A DNA stretch of 11,927 nt. It comes from Nitriliruptoraceae bacterium. GTDB taxonomy: Bacteria; Actinomycetota; Nitriliruptoria; Nitriliruptorales; Nitriliruptoraceae. Positions 1 through 7,596 of the stretch are shown piece after piece. The notes under the pieces were generated by a model, which worked only from the letters and a program-made list of their open reading frames with translations, was not told the origin of the DNA and ran no database searches. The stretch covers positions 1 to 11,927 of the forward strand of contig SLLJ01000496.1 in the NCBI GenBank assembly GCA_007134165.1. The letters are read 5' to 3'. Each line of letters opens with the position of its first letter. The first letter of the stretch is position 1. Position numbers and translations under genes: made by a program.

Positions 1-708
1 GAGTACCTGCGCCGGTTCCGCCGCTACCTCGACGACCTCGCAACGCGCCGTGCCGCACCCGCCTACACCGTCATGACCGCCGACAAGGACGACCCCCGGT
101 TCGACGAGTTCTACCGGGCGGGCAACGAGGCCAGGCTGCTCACCGCGCTGCTGCTGACCGACATGCCCTCCTACGTCGGGCTCGGATTCGAGATCCGCGA
201 CGTGCACCACGAGCCCGCACCCAACGAGCACTACACCAAGACGTTCGTGTTCGAGGAGCGAGGCGACTCCAACGTCTACCCGTCCAAGGCCCGGTTCTCC
301 GACGTCTACGTGTGGGGTACCAACGACCCGCTGTTCGAACGGATCACGGCCGTGCGGCTGTTCGCCGAGGACCTGCTCGCCGAGCTCGGTGACGAGGCGC
401 GTACCCGGTGGCTGATGCCGCCGGACGCGACGACCCTGCGTGGCATCGTCGCCTGGACGCAGCAGGAGGGCTCGCTGCCCGTCGGCGCCCGACCACATCT
501 GATCGTCGTCAACTACGACCTTCAGGCCGGCACCGGCTACGTCGGCATCCCGGCGCTGCCCGCCGACGCGACGCTACGGCCCGTGTTCTCGACGCTGGGT
601 GCGGACGCGCTCGACCCGACCCCGGTCGAGCACAACGGCTACTTCCACCGCATCGAGGACGTCGGCGCCGGCGAAGGGCGGGTCTACGTGATCGAAGCCC
701 GCAGCTGA
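1..708 (+). CDS. Partial CDS (5' end outside window): possible C-terminal part of an alpha-amylase-superfamily protein
   Basis: The reading frame is open from base 1 (EYLRRFRRYL...) to the TGA at 706-708, so about 235 residues are visible and the true start lies upstream. The ATG at 73 is probably internal, because the frame before it reads as ordinary protein. I do not recognise the product with certainty. The segment NEARLLTALLLTDMPSYVGL followed by GFEIRD resembles the late part of a GH13 alpha-amylase barrel (a hydrophobic helix, then the 'lPGxPxxYxGxEi' strand). The later LIVVNYDLQAGTGYVGIP resembles the beta-sandwich C-terminal domain of GH13 enzymes such as GlgE-like maltosyltransferases ('vvvNldp...v.lp'). 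Catalytic residues would lie upstream and cannot be checked. The gene ends 132 bases before the next promoter, so it is probably not part of the downstream regulon. The coding call is firm; the family call is tentative. Confidence 0.6.
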   Translation, partial: EYLRRFRRYLDDLATRRAAPAYTVMTADKDDPRFDEFYRAGNEARLLTALLLTDMPSYVGLGFEIRDVHHEPAPNEHYTKTFVFEERGDSNVYPSKARFSDVYVWGTNDPLFERITAVRLFAEDLLAELGDEARTRWLMPPDATTLRGIVAWTQQEGSLPVGARPHLIVVNYDLQAGTGYVGIPALPADATLRPVFSTLGADALDPTPVEHNGYFHRIEDVGAGEGRVYVIEARS

Positions 709-840
709 CGGCGGCTCCTTCGTCGGCTCCGTGGGTGTCGACGATGGCCGTCTTCGCCGGTGGGCTGCTCACCGTCGCCGGGTTCTTCGGGTGCCGGACC
801 GGGGAGGTGGGTGCTCGGGCTCGGCGGATTCTCCCGGTCC

Positions 841-869
841 TTGACACGTTCCCCGCTGCCTCGTAGGGT
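841..869 (+). promoter_or_regulatory. Sigma-70-type promoter of operon 1
   Basis: A perfect TTGACA (841-846) is followed by a 17-base spacer and TAGGGT (864-869), which fits the actinobacterial TAnnnT -10 pattern. Transcription would start near 875-877, giving a leader of about 50 bases before the GTG at 926. The same arrangement recurs at 7711-7739. The rest of the 709-840 gap holds nothing I can support: one weak 5-base stem (758-762 with 770-774) has no T-tract. Confidence 0.75.
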
Positions 870-878
870 GCAGCGAAA

Positions 879-892
879 TACAAACGATTGCA
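879..892. promoter_or_regulatory. LacI-family operator of operon 1
   Basis: The 14 bases TACAAACGATTGCA form an imperfect palindrome around a central CG (885/886). The CAA/TTG and outer T/A pairs match, while the innermost pair and one outer pair do not. LacI/GalR repressors with a hinge-helix Leu bind such CG-centred sites (PurR type, GCAAnCGnTTGC). The site lies just after the predicted transcription start, so bound repressor would block initiation or early elongation. It matches the perfect palindrome at 7749-7762 in 10 of 14 positions, including the whole CAAnCGATTGC core. The repressor encoded at 6549-7574 is the obvious candidate. Confidence 0.72.
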
Positions 893-925
893 TGCCGGTG
901 TCAGCGACGCTATCGGAGGCCGTTC

Positions 926-2188
926 GTGACTGCGACCAGTCCAGAGTTCGCCCAGTCCGCCATCGCTGCACCGGGGATCCAAGCGGTGGACTGGGAGCAG
1001 CGCGTCGACTACCAACGGCTGCGCGACTACCGCCTGGCTCGATCCCGTGAGGCCCTCGAGGCCAGTGACCTCGGGGCGCTGCTGGTGTTCGAGGGCAGCA
1101 ACATCCGCTACCTGACGAGCACCCACATCGGGACCTGGGGGTACAACAAGACCGAGCGGTGGGCGCTGCTGACCCGCACGGGCGAACCGTGGATCTGGGA
1201 CTTCGGGTCGGCGGCGAAGAACCACCGGCTGTACTCCCCGTGGCTCCTGCCCGAGCACTCGCGAGGCGGCAACACCGGCTTGCAGGGCGCGATGGCTCCG
1301 GAGGGTGGGCTACCGGTCGCAGCTGCTGCGGAGATCGCTGCGATCCTGCGTGAGGAGGGGGTGGCTGAGCTCCCGGTCGGGGTGGACGTGACCGAGATCC
1401 CCTTCCTACGGGCGCTGGAGGCGGAGGAGGTCGAGGTCCGCGACGGCCAGCAGGTCATGCTCAACGCGCGGGAGATCAAGAACGTCGACGAGATCCTCCT
1501 GCTCTCGCAAGCGGCCGCGATGGTGGACGGCGTCTACCACGACATCTACGAGGCCCTCAAGCCCGGGGTGCGCGAGTCGGACATCGTCGCCCTGGCCACC
1601 AAGCGGCTGTTCGAGATGGGCTCGGAGCAGGTCGAAGCGATCAACTCGATCGCCGGAGAGCGCTGCAGCCCGCACCCGCACGTGTTCTCCGACCGCCTCA
1701 TCCGGCCCGGAGATCAGGCCTACTTCGACATCATCCATGCCTTCAACGGCTACCGGACCTGCTACTACCGCACGTTCGCGGTCGGGCGGGCCACCCAGGC
1801 GCACCGCGACGCCTACACCAAAGCCCGCGAGCTGATCGACGCCGCGATCGAGCTGGTCAAGCCCGGGGTCGGAACCGACGAGATCGCGCGGGTGTGGCCC
1901 GACGCCACCGAGTTCGGCTTCTCGTCGGAGATGGAGGCCTTCGGTCTGCAGTTCGGCCACGGCCTCGGGCTCGGCCTGCACGAGCGGCCGGTGATCTCCA
2001 AGCTCAACTCCCTGCAGAACCCGGTGGAGATCAAGGAGGGGATGGTCTTCGCCCTGGAGACCTTCTGGCCCGCCGACGACGGTCACTCGGCCGCGCGCAT
2101 CGAGGAGGAGGTCGTGGTGACTGCCGACGGCGCTGAGCTGCTCACGCTCTTCCCGGCCGAAGAGCTCGTCGTGACCAACGAGTACTGA
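926..2188 (+). CDS. M24 family (aminopeptidase P / creatinase fold) hydrolase, atypical metal site
   Basis: A 420-residue protein starting at GTG 926, with GGAGG at 915-919 six bases upstream. It has the two-part layout of aminopeptidase P and creatinase: an N-terminal creatinase-like domain (about residues 30-180) and a C-terminal pita-bread domain (about 195-415). Residues aligning with the M24 metal ligands are D268 (AYFDII), H345 (FGHGLGLGLHE), E378 (FALETF) and E393 (ARIEEEV). H352 matches the second conserved His. The usual second Asp, eleven residues after the first, is C279 (GYRTCYYRTF in place of GYxSDxTRTF). The protein may therefore bind metal differently, or work without metal like creatinase. 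M24 relatives cleave Xaa-Pro peptides, creatine, ectoine or DMSP, so the family does not give the substrate. Being first in a catabolic operon with no other peptidase argues for a small-molecule substrate rather than peptides. No signal peptide is evident, so it is likely cytoplasmic. Confidence 0.85.
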   Translation: MTATSPEFAQSAIAAPGIQAVDWEQRVDYQRLRDYRLARSREALEASDLGALLVFEGSNIRYLTSTHIGTWGYNKTERWALLTRTGEPWIWDFGSAAKNHRLYSPWLLPEHSRGGNTGLQGAMAPEGGLPVAAAAEIAAILREEGVAELPVGVDVTEIPFLRALEAEEVEVRDGQQVMLNAREIKNVDEILLLSQAAAMVDGVYHDIYEALKPGVRESDIVALATKRLFEMGSEQVEAINSIAGERCSPHPHVFSDRLIRPGDQAYFDIIHAFNGYRTCYYRTFAVGRATQAHRDAYTKARELIDAAIELVKPGVGTDEIARVWPDATEFGFSSEMEAFGLQFGHGLGLGLHERPVISKLNSLQNPVEIKEGMVFALETFWPADDGHSAARIEEEVVVTADGAELLTLFPAEELVVTNEY

Positions 2189-2198
2189 GCGAGGACCC

Positions 2199-3218
2199 AT
2201 GTCGACCACACAGATCACCGAAGCCACCCGCGACCTGTCCTCTGAGGAGCAGACCCGGCTGGGCCTCTACCGCCAGGTCGTCCGTATCCGCGCGTTCGAG
2301 GAACGCGCGTACCGGCTGTTCATGGAAGGACTCGTGAAGGGCACCTCCCACCTGTCGCTGGGCATGGAGGCCATCGCCGCAGGGTTCGGCGAGGCCATGC
2401 GTGCCGACGACTACACCTTCTGCACCTATCGGGGGCACGCGCACACCCTGGCGCGGGGTACCCCCATGGCGGGGGTGATGGGCGAGTTGCTCGGTCGTGC
2501 CAGCGGCGTGTGTGGTGGCAAGGGTGGTTCGATGCACCTCACCAGCGTCGAGCACGGCGCAATGGGCTCGTACGCCATCATCGGCGCGCACCTGCCCATC
2601 GCCAACGGCGCCGCGTGGTCCGCGCAGGTCCGCGGCTCGGGACAGGTCGCCGTGTGCTTCTTCGGGGACGGCACCACCAACATCGGCGCGTTCCACGAGG
2701 CGCTCAACCTGGCCAAGGTGTGGAACCTGCCGGTCGTGTTCGTCTGCGAGAACAACCTGTACATGGAGTACACGGCGATCGGCGACGTCACCGCCGTCGA
2801 GCATCCGGCGGCGGATCGCGCCTCGGCCTACGGGCTCGAGTCGATCATCGTCGACGGCAACGATCCCGACGTGATGTACGAGGTGGCCACCACGGCCATC
2901 GAACGGGCCCGGTCGGGTGGCGGACCGTCGCTGATCGAGGCCAAGACCTACCGGCACGGCGGGCACTCACGCGCGGATCCCGGTGAGTACCGGCCGGATG
3001 ACGAGGTGGCTGAGTGGCTGACGCGGGACCCGGTGCCCAATTACCGGGCTCGGCTGCTCGCCGACGGGTTGGACGAGACGATACTCGAGGACGTCGAGGC
3101 ACAGGCGCACGCTGACGTCGACGCCGCCACCGAGGCGGCGCGCGCCGCCCCCCCACCGCAGGTGCAGGCGGCCTACAACAACGTCTGGGCGGACGGAGGT
3201 TCATCGTGGCGGAACTGA
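2199..3218 (+). CDS. ThDP-dependent 2-oxoacid/acetoin dehydrogenase-type E1 component, alpha subunit
   Basis: A 339-residue protein of the usual E1-alpha (AcoA/PdhA type) length. The thiamine diphosphate motif is clear, from GDG at 156-158 (CFFGDGTTNIGAFHEALN) to ENN at 184-186 (FVCENN). The loop YRHGGHSRADPG at 251-262 corresponds to the conserved YRxxGHSxxDPG loop of E1-alpha subunits. With the next gene it should form an alpha2-beta2 enzyme that decarboxylates a 2-oxoacid, or cleaves an acetoin-like ketol, to a ThDP-bound aldehyde. It normally passes the acyl group to a lipoyl E2 protein, but none is encoded here. The ATG at 2199 is ten bases after the previous stop, with GAGGA at 2191-2195 closely spaced. 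The AcoA-like assignment rests on overall resemblance; substrate specificity is not readable. Confidence 0.9.
   Translation: MSTTQITEATRDLSSEEQTRLGLYRQVVRIRAFEERAYRLFMEGLVKGTSHLSLGMEAIAAGFGEAMRADDYTFCTYRGHAHTLARGTPMAGVMGELLGRASGVCGGKGGSMHLTSVEHGAMGSYAIIGAHLPIANGAAWSAQVRGSGQVAVCFFGDGTTNIGAFHEALNLAKVWNLPVVFVCENNLYMEYTAIGDVTAVEHPAADRASAYGLESIIVDGNDPDVMYEVATTAIERARSGGGPSLIEAKTYRHGGHSRADPGEYRPDDEVAEWLTRDPVPNYRARLLADGLDETILEDVEAQAHADVDAATEAARAAPPPQVQAAYNNVWADGGSSWRN
3195..3199 (+). promoter_or_regulatory. Ribosome binding site for the E1-beta gene, inside the E1-alpha gene
   Basis: GGAGG lies six bases before the GTG at 3206 and within the last codons of E1-alpha. It decides the GTG start, which gives the normal MAELITYRDAV N-terminus of E1-beta proteins. 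Confidence 0.7.
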
Positions 3219-4183
3219 TCACCTACCGGGATGCCGTGGCCAGGGGCCTGGCCCAGGAGTTGCGTCGCGACCCCACGGTGCACTTCATCGGCGAGGACGT
3301 CGCGGCAGCAGGCGGGGTCTTCAAGGCCACCAAGGGCCTGCTCGAGGAGTTCGGGCCCGAACGGGTGCGTGACACGCCCATCTCCGAGGAGGCGATCCTC
3401 GGGGCGGCCATGGGTGCGGCCATGACGGGCTTGAGACCTGTCGCAGAGATCATGTTCTCGGACTTCCTGGCCACCTGCTGGGACCTGGTGGCCGTCGAGA
3501 TCCCCAAGACGCGCTACATGACCGATGGGCAGGTCAGCTTGCCGCTGGTGATCCGGACCGCCAACGGCGGCGGTCTGCGGTTCGGCGCGCAGCACTCGCA
3601 GGCGGTGGAGAACTGGGCGATGTCGATCCCCGGGCTCAAGGTCGTGGCGCCGTCCAATCCGCGCGATGTGATCGGGCTGCTCGCGGCCGCCATCCGCGAC
3701 CCCGACCCGGTCGTGTTCTTCGAGCAGAAGTCCCTCTACCCCACCAAGGGTGAGGTCCCCGACGGCGAGATCATCGACGAGCTCGGGGTCGCATCGACGG
3801 TGCGCCCCGGCCGCGATGTGACCATCGTCGCGCTGGCCTCGATGGTGCCGCGTGCCGTGGCTGCCGCGGAGGAGCTCGACGGTCTGGGCATCTCCGCCGA
3901 GGTCATCGACCTGCGCTGCCTGGTCCCCCTGGACACCACCACCGTGATCGAGTCGGTCAAACGGACCAGCCGGCTGGTGACCGTCGAGGAGAACCCCCGG
4001 CTGTGCGGGTGGGGGGCGGAGATCGTCTCGATCGTCGGCGAGGAGTGCTTCTGGCACCTCGACGGTCCGCTCACCCGGGTCACGACCCCACACATCCCCC
4101 TGCCGAGCTCGGATGCTCTCGAGGACGAGTTCCTGCCCTCGGTCAGCCGCATCGTCGAAGCCGCCCAGAAGGTCCTGCTGTGA
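3206..4183 (+). CDS. ThDP-dependent 2-oxoacid/acetoin dehydrogenase-type E1 component, beta subunit
   Basis: A 325-residue transketolase-like E1-beta subunit. Family landmarks include GEDV near residue 29-32, TPISEE at 57-62 (the Glu that activates ThDP lies here), RYM at 103-105, GAQHSQ at 127-132, IPGLKVVAPS near 141-150 and VVFFEQKSLYP near 169-179. The C-terminal transketolase domain follows, with the conserved VEENPRLCGWGAE segment. The GTG start at 3206 lies inside the end of the alpha gene, with a 13-base overlap, and has GGAGG at 3195-3199 six bases upstream. Such coupling is typical of partners made in equal amounts. The stop overlaps the next start (GTGA). Confidence 0.9.
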   Translation: MAELITYRDAVARGLAQELRRDPTVHFIGEDVAAAGGVFKATKGLLEEFGPERVRDTPISEEAILGAAMGAAMTGLRPVAEIMFSDFLATCWDLVAVEIPKTRYMTDGQVSLPLVIRTANGGGLRFGAQHSQAVENWAMSIPGLKVVAPSNPRDVIGLLAAAIRDPDPVVFFEQKSLYPTKGEVPDGEIIDELGVASTVRPGRDVTIVALASMVPRAVAAAEELDGLGISAEVIDLRCLVPLDTTTVIESVKRTSRLVTVEENPRLCGWGAEIVSIVGEECFWHLDGPLTRVTTPHIPLPSSDALEDEFLPSVSRIVEAAQKVLL

Positions 4184-5643
4184 GTACTCACGCTCTTCCG
4201 CTGCCCGACCTCCCCACCGGTCTGTACATCGGCGGCCAGTGGCGGGACGCGTCCGACGGCGCGCGCATCGAGGTGCTCGATCCGGCCACCGACGAGGTGA
4301 TCGCCGACGTTGCCAGCGGGTCGCCCGACGACGGGCTCGCGGCGGTGGATGCGGCCTCCGCGGCCGCCTCGTCCTGGGCGGCGACCCCTCCCAGGGAGCG
4401 CGGTGAGATCCTGCGACGCTCCTACGAGTTGATGATGGAGCACCGCGACGAGCTCGCGCAGCTGATCGCCCTCGAAGGCGGCAAGAGCCGCCGGGACGCC
4501 GAGGGTGAGGTCACCTACGCGGCCGAGTTCTACCGCTGGTTCGCGGAGGAGGCCGTGCGGGGCACCGGTCATGTGCAACACGCTCCGGGCGGGGACAAAC
4601 GGATCCTCACCGTGCTCCAGCCGGTCGGAGTGTCGATCCTGGTCACCCCGTGGAACTTCCCGGCAGCGATGGCGACCCGCAAGATCGGTCCGGCGTTGGC
4701 CGCCGGATGCACCGTCGTGCTCAAGCCGGCATCCGACACCCCGCTCACCGCCTTGGCGATCGCGCACCTGATGGAGCGTGCCGGGACGCCGTCGGGCGTC
4801 GTCAACGTCGTCACCTCGCGGCGCTCGGGACCCATCGTCTCGGCCATGCTCGAGCACCCGGCGACCCGCAAGCTCTCCTTCACCGGGTCAACCGAAGTGG
4901 GCCGCATCCTGCTCAAGCAGGCGGCCGAGAACGTGCTCAACTGTTCGATGGAGCTCGGCGGCAACGCCCCCTTCATCGTCTTCGCCGATGCCGACCTCGA
5001 GGCGGCGGTCGAAGGGGCGATGATCGCCAAGATGCGCAATGCCGGGGAGTCGTGCATCGCGGCCAACCGGTTCCTCGTCGAGGAGGCCGTCGCCGAGGAG
5101 TTCTCGAGCCGGCTCGCGGAGCGCATGGCCGCCCTGAAGGTCGGACCAGGTGCGGACCCGGGCAACGAGGTCGGCCCGATGATCAACGCCACGGCGTGCG
5201 CGGACATCGCCGCGATGGTCGACGCGTCGGTGCTCGCTGGCGCTACCGTCCTGGTCGGCGGAGGCGCACGGGAGGGTGCCGGCAGCTTCTTCGAGCCCAC
5301 GGTCCTCGGCTCGGTGCCAGCCGACGACCCGATCCTGTCGCAGGAGATCTTCGGTCCCGTCGCCCCGGTCGTGACCTTCGCCTCCGAGGACGAGGCGGTC
5401 GCGATCGCCAACGACACACCCTACGGGCTGGCAGCCTACGTGTACTCCGGCGATCTGGCCCGCGCGCTGCGGGTTGCGGAACGGGTGGATGCCGGCATGG
5501 TCGGGGTCAACCGCGGTTTCATCTCCGATCCCGCCGCGCCCTTCGGTGGCGTCAAGCAGAGCGGCCTGGGCCGGGAGGGCGGACACGAAGGTCTGCTGGA
5601 GTTCCTCGAAGCGAAGTACATCGCCGTCGACTGGGAGTCGTGA
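4180..5643 (+). CDS. NAD(P)-dependent aldehyde dehydrogenase, succinate-semialdehyde dehydrogenase-like
   Basis: A 487-residue aldehyde dehydrogenase of standard length. Catalytic Cys292 lies in GESCIAANR, general base Glu258 in MELGGN, and the oxyanion Asn159 in PWNFPAA. GSTEVG at 236-241 is the cofactor-domain motif. The FYRWFAEEA stretch (117-125), LSFTGSTEVGR and the C-terminal FGGVKQSGLGREG resemble the GabD (succinate-semialdehyde dehydrogenase) branch, which also contains enzymes for other acidic semialdehydes, including sulfolactaldehyde. It oxidises an aldehyde to the acid in the cytoplasm. I chose GTG 4180: it overlaps the E1-beta stop by four bases, has AGAAGG at 4167-4172, and gives a family-like N-terminus. 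The open frame back to 4003 would add 59 residues read out of frame through E1-beta. Coupling to E1 suggests it may take an aldehyde linked to that reaction. Confidence 0.88.
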   Translation: MSTHALPLPDLPTGLYIGGQWRDASDGARIEVLDPATDEVIADVASGSPDDGLAAVDAASAAASSWAATPPRERGEILRRSYELMMEHRDELAQLIALEGGKSRRDAEGEVTYAAEFYRWFAEEAVRGTGHVQHAPGGDKRILTVLQPVGVSILVTPWNFPAAMATRKIGPALAAGCTVVLKPASDTPLTALAIAHLMERAGTPSGVVNVVTSRRSGPIVSAMLEHPATRKLSFTGSTEVGRILLKQAAENVLNCSMELGGNAPFIVFADADLEAAVEGAMIAKMRNAGESCIAANRFLVEEAVAEEFSSRLAERMAALKVGPGADPGNEVGPMINATACADIAAMVDASVLAGATVLVGGGAREGAGSFFEPTVLGSVPADDPILSQEIFGPVAPVVTFASEDEAVAIANDTPYGLAAYVYSGDLARALRVAERVDAGMVGVNRGFISDPAAPFGGVKQSGLGREGGHEGLLEFLEAKYIAVDWES

Positions 5644-6527
5644 TGGCCACGGTGGCGTTCATCGGCCTCGGGCGGATGGGTGCGCCGATGGCGGCGAACC
5701 TGGCGGGGGCTGGCCACCAACTGATCCTGTCCAATCGGACCTTCGCCACGGCTGAGGCGCTTGCGAAGCGGCTTGGAGCCTCCGCGGTCGCCACGCCCCG
5801 GGAGGCAGCCAGCCGGGCGGACGTCGTCATCACCATGCTCGCCGACGAGCAGGCGCTCGTCGGGGTGTGCGAGGGCGAGACGGGTGTGCTGGCCGGACTG
5901 CGCTCCGGTGCCGTGCTCGTCGACATGGGAACCACGGGACCTGAGGGCATCGCTCGGCTCGCCGGCCGGGTCGAGGCCGCCGGTGGCGTGCTGGTGGACG
6001 CGCCGGTCTCGGGCAGCACGGCCGCCGCCGAGGCCGGCAGTCTCACGATCCTGGTCGGCGCGCCACCGGCGAGCTTCGACGACCTCGAACCGATCCTTGC
6101 CGCCATGGGCGAGCGGGTCTTCCACCTCGGTGCAACCGGTACCGGATCGGTCATGAAGCTCGCGGTCAACAACGTCATCTATGCGCTGGGCAACGCGCTG
6201 TCGGAGTCGCTGGTCCTCGCGGAGCGGGCCGGGCTGGACCGCGAGGTCGTCTACGAGGTGTTCGAGCACAGTGCCATCTCGGCGCCGATGGTCGGCTATC
6301 GGCGCGGGGCGTTCCTCGACCCGGAAGGCACACCAGCGGCCTTCGCGATGACCTTGGCACGCAAGGATCTGGAGCTGATCACCGGCCTCGCCGTGGCGCT
6401 CGGTGTGCCCGTCGAGCAGGCTGAGGCCAACCTGAAGATGTACCGCAGCGCCATCGATGCGGGCCTTGGCGCGCGCGACATGGCGGAGGTCGCCGTGCAC
6501 CTGCGGGACGCGGCGAGGGGGGACTGA
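5643..6527 (+). CDS. 3-hydroxyisobutyrate dehydrogenase-family NAD(P)-dependent beta-hydroxyacid dehydrogenase
   Basis: A 294-residue protein starting at ATG 5643, one base inside the ALDH stop (TGATG), with GGGAG at 5633-5637. The Rossmann motif GLGRMG is at residues 8-13, within the signature IGLGxMGxPMAxNL. DAPVSGS at 119-125 is the substrate-binding motif, and K172 and N176 in MKLAVNN are the catalytic Lys and Asn of the family. The all-helical dimerisation domain follows from about residue 165. SNRT after the second strand (30-33) looks like the NADP-type loop of tartronate-semialdehyde/glyoxylate reductases, but cofactor choice is inference. It interconverts a beta-hydroxyacid and a semialdehyde, or reduces a small aldehyde. 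Next to the ALDH it could supply or remove the same semialdehyde. It is the last gene of operon 1 and converges on lacI with 21 bases between stops. I see no clear terminator there. Confidence 0.9.
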   Translation: MATVAFIGLGRMGAPMAANLAGAGHQLILSNRTFATAEALAKRLGASAVATPREAASRADVVITMLADEQALVGVCEGETGVLAGLRSGAVLVDMGTTGPEGIARLAGRVEAAGGVLVDAPVSGSTAAAEAGSLTILVGAPPASFDDLEPILAAMGERVFHLGATGTGSVMKLAVNNVIYALGNALSESLVLAERAGLDREVVYEVFEHSAISAPMVGYRRGAFLDPEGTPAAFAMTLARKDLELITGLAVALGVPVEQAEANLKMYRSAIDAGLGARDMAEVAVHLRDAARGD

Positions 6528-6548
6528 GTCCACCGGATCAGATCGGGT

Positions 6549-7574
6549 TCACGTCTCGCCGCGCCATCCCAGCGTCGAGTGGCGGGGGACGAGCACGGGC
6601 GGCAGCGAGAGGGTGCTCCGCGGCTGCTCCCAGTCCTCCATCAGCACCACGGCGGTGTCCGACGCCATGCGGCCGAGCTCGTAGCCCGGCAGGCGTACGG
6701 TGGTGATGGGAGGCTGGGTGAACGCGGTCATCGGCGTGTCGTTGTAGCCGATCATCGCGACGTCCTCGGGGCAGGATCGACCCTGGCCGGCCAGGGCCTG
6801 GAGGGCACCGAACGCCATCAGGTCGTTGTGCGCGAAGATCGCGGTCGGGACCACGCCGCGCTGGGCGAGCATCCGCTCCATCAGCCGACGACCCTCCGCG
6901 AGCGTCGGGTGTTGCGCGGCGTCCTCGAGTTCGATGACCTCGAGTCCCGCCGTACGAAGACGGTTGCGGAAGCCGGAGGCTCGTTCGTCGAACGAGGAGA
7001 TGCCCCGGGGTCCACACAGCTGAGCGATGCGCTGGTGTCCGTGCTCCAGCAGGTGCTCGGCGGCCAGTCGGCCACCCCGCTCGTCGTCGTGGGTGATCGC
7101 GGGGATGCCGGATCCGGGGAGGTGGCGCACGGCGAGCACGATGGGCATCTGCCGCTGCGCCTTGCGCAGCACCTGCTCGTCGCCGCGACGGGCGCCGGTC
7201 ACGATCACGGCCTCCACGCGTCGAGCCGCCAGGTTGTTCAGCACCCGGGCCATGCGTCCGTGGTCGTCACGGGTCTCCGCGATCAGCGCCATGAGCCCCC
7301 GCCCCTCGAGGTGGTTCTCGATACCGCGGACCACGGGTGCGATGAAGGGGTTGCCGAGGTCTGCGACCACGATGCCCAGCGTGCTGGTGTGCCCACGACG
7401 CAGGCCGCTGGCGATGGCGTGCCCCTGGTACCCCAGTTCCTCAGCGGCCGCGCGGACCCTGGCGACCGTCTCAGCGTGGACCATCGACCCCTTCTCGGGA
7501 TCGAGGGCACGCGACGCGGTCGAGGCATGGACACCTGCCCGGTCCGCGACGTCCTTGAGGGTGACCCTGGCCAC
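6549..7574 (-). CDS. LacI/GalR-family transcriptional repressor, likely local regulator of both operons
   Basis: A 341-residue repressor. The N-terminal helix-turn-helix reads VTLKDVADRAGVHASTASRA (about residues 4-23). The hinge region GYQGHAIASGLRRGHT (48-63) contains the Leu expected to insert at the operator's central CG. A periplasmic-binding-protein-like effector domain follows (about 64-335), including IGYNDTPM and PPITTVRLP near the end. I chose GTG 7574, because AGGAG lies at 7583-7579 four bases upstream and the HTH then begins at residue 4 as usual. The in-frame ATG at 7688 would add 38 unrelated residues and read through the operator. The gene lies between the two operons whose promoters carry matching LacI-type palindromes, and a variant site precedes its own start. 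It probably represses both operons until a substrate or intermediate binds, and may repress itself. The effector is unknown. Confidence 0.92.
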   Translation of the reverse strand: MARVTLKDVADRAGVHASTASRALDPEKGSMVHAETVARVRAAAEELGYQGHAIASGLRRGHTSTLGIVVADLGNPFIAPVVRGIENHLEGRGLMALIAETRDDHGRMARVLNNLAARRVEAVIVTGARRGDEQVLRKAQRQMPIVLAVRHLPGSGIPAITHDDERGGRLAAEHLLEHGHQRIAQLCGPRGISSFDERASGFRNRLRTAGLEVIELEDAAQHPTLAEGRRLMERMLAQRGVVPTAIFAHNDLMAFGALQALAGQGRSCPEDVAMIGYNDTPMTAFTQPPITTVRLPGYELGRMASDTAVVLMEDWEQPRSTLSLPPVLVPRHSTLGWRGET

Positions 7575-7596
7575 GGCACTCCTGAGCGCTCGGAGA

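Noticed and set aside
758..774. Hairpin CGGTG...CACCG as a terminator after the first gene
   Set aside because: The stem is only five pairs and no T-tract follows, so it cannot be distinguished from chance in this base composition.
509..1258. Minus-strand open frame spanning the first intergenic region
   Set aside because: Arg/Pro-rich low-complexity translation that crosses the promoter and overlaps two well-supported plus-strand genes.
4003..4179. N-terminal extension of the aldehyde dehydrogenase frame
   Set aside because: It reads E1-beta coding sequence out of frame. The GTG at 4180 with an upstream ribosome site gives the normal ALDH N-terminus and length.
4596..4604. CAAACGGAT as a fourth operator
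   Set aside because: It has one half-site resemblance, no symmetrical partner, and lies inside a coding region far from a promoter.
6521..6531. GGACTGAGTCC inverted repeat at the end of operon 1 as a terminator
   Set aside because: The single-base loop cannot form a hairpin, and no T-tract follows. The convergent gap of 21 bases shows no terminator.
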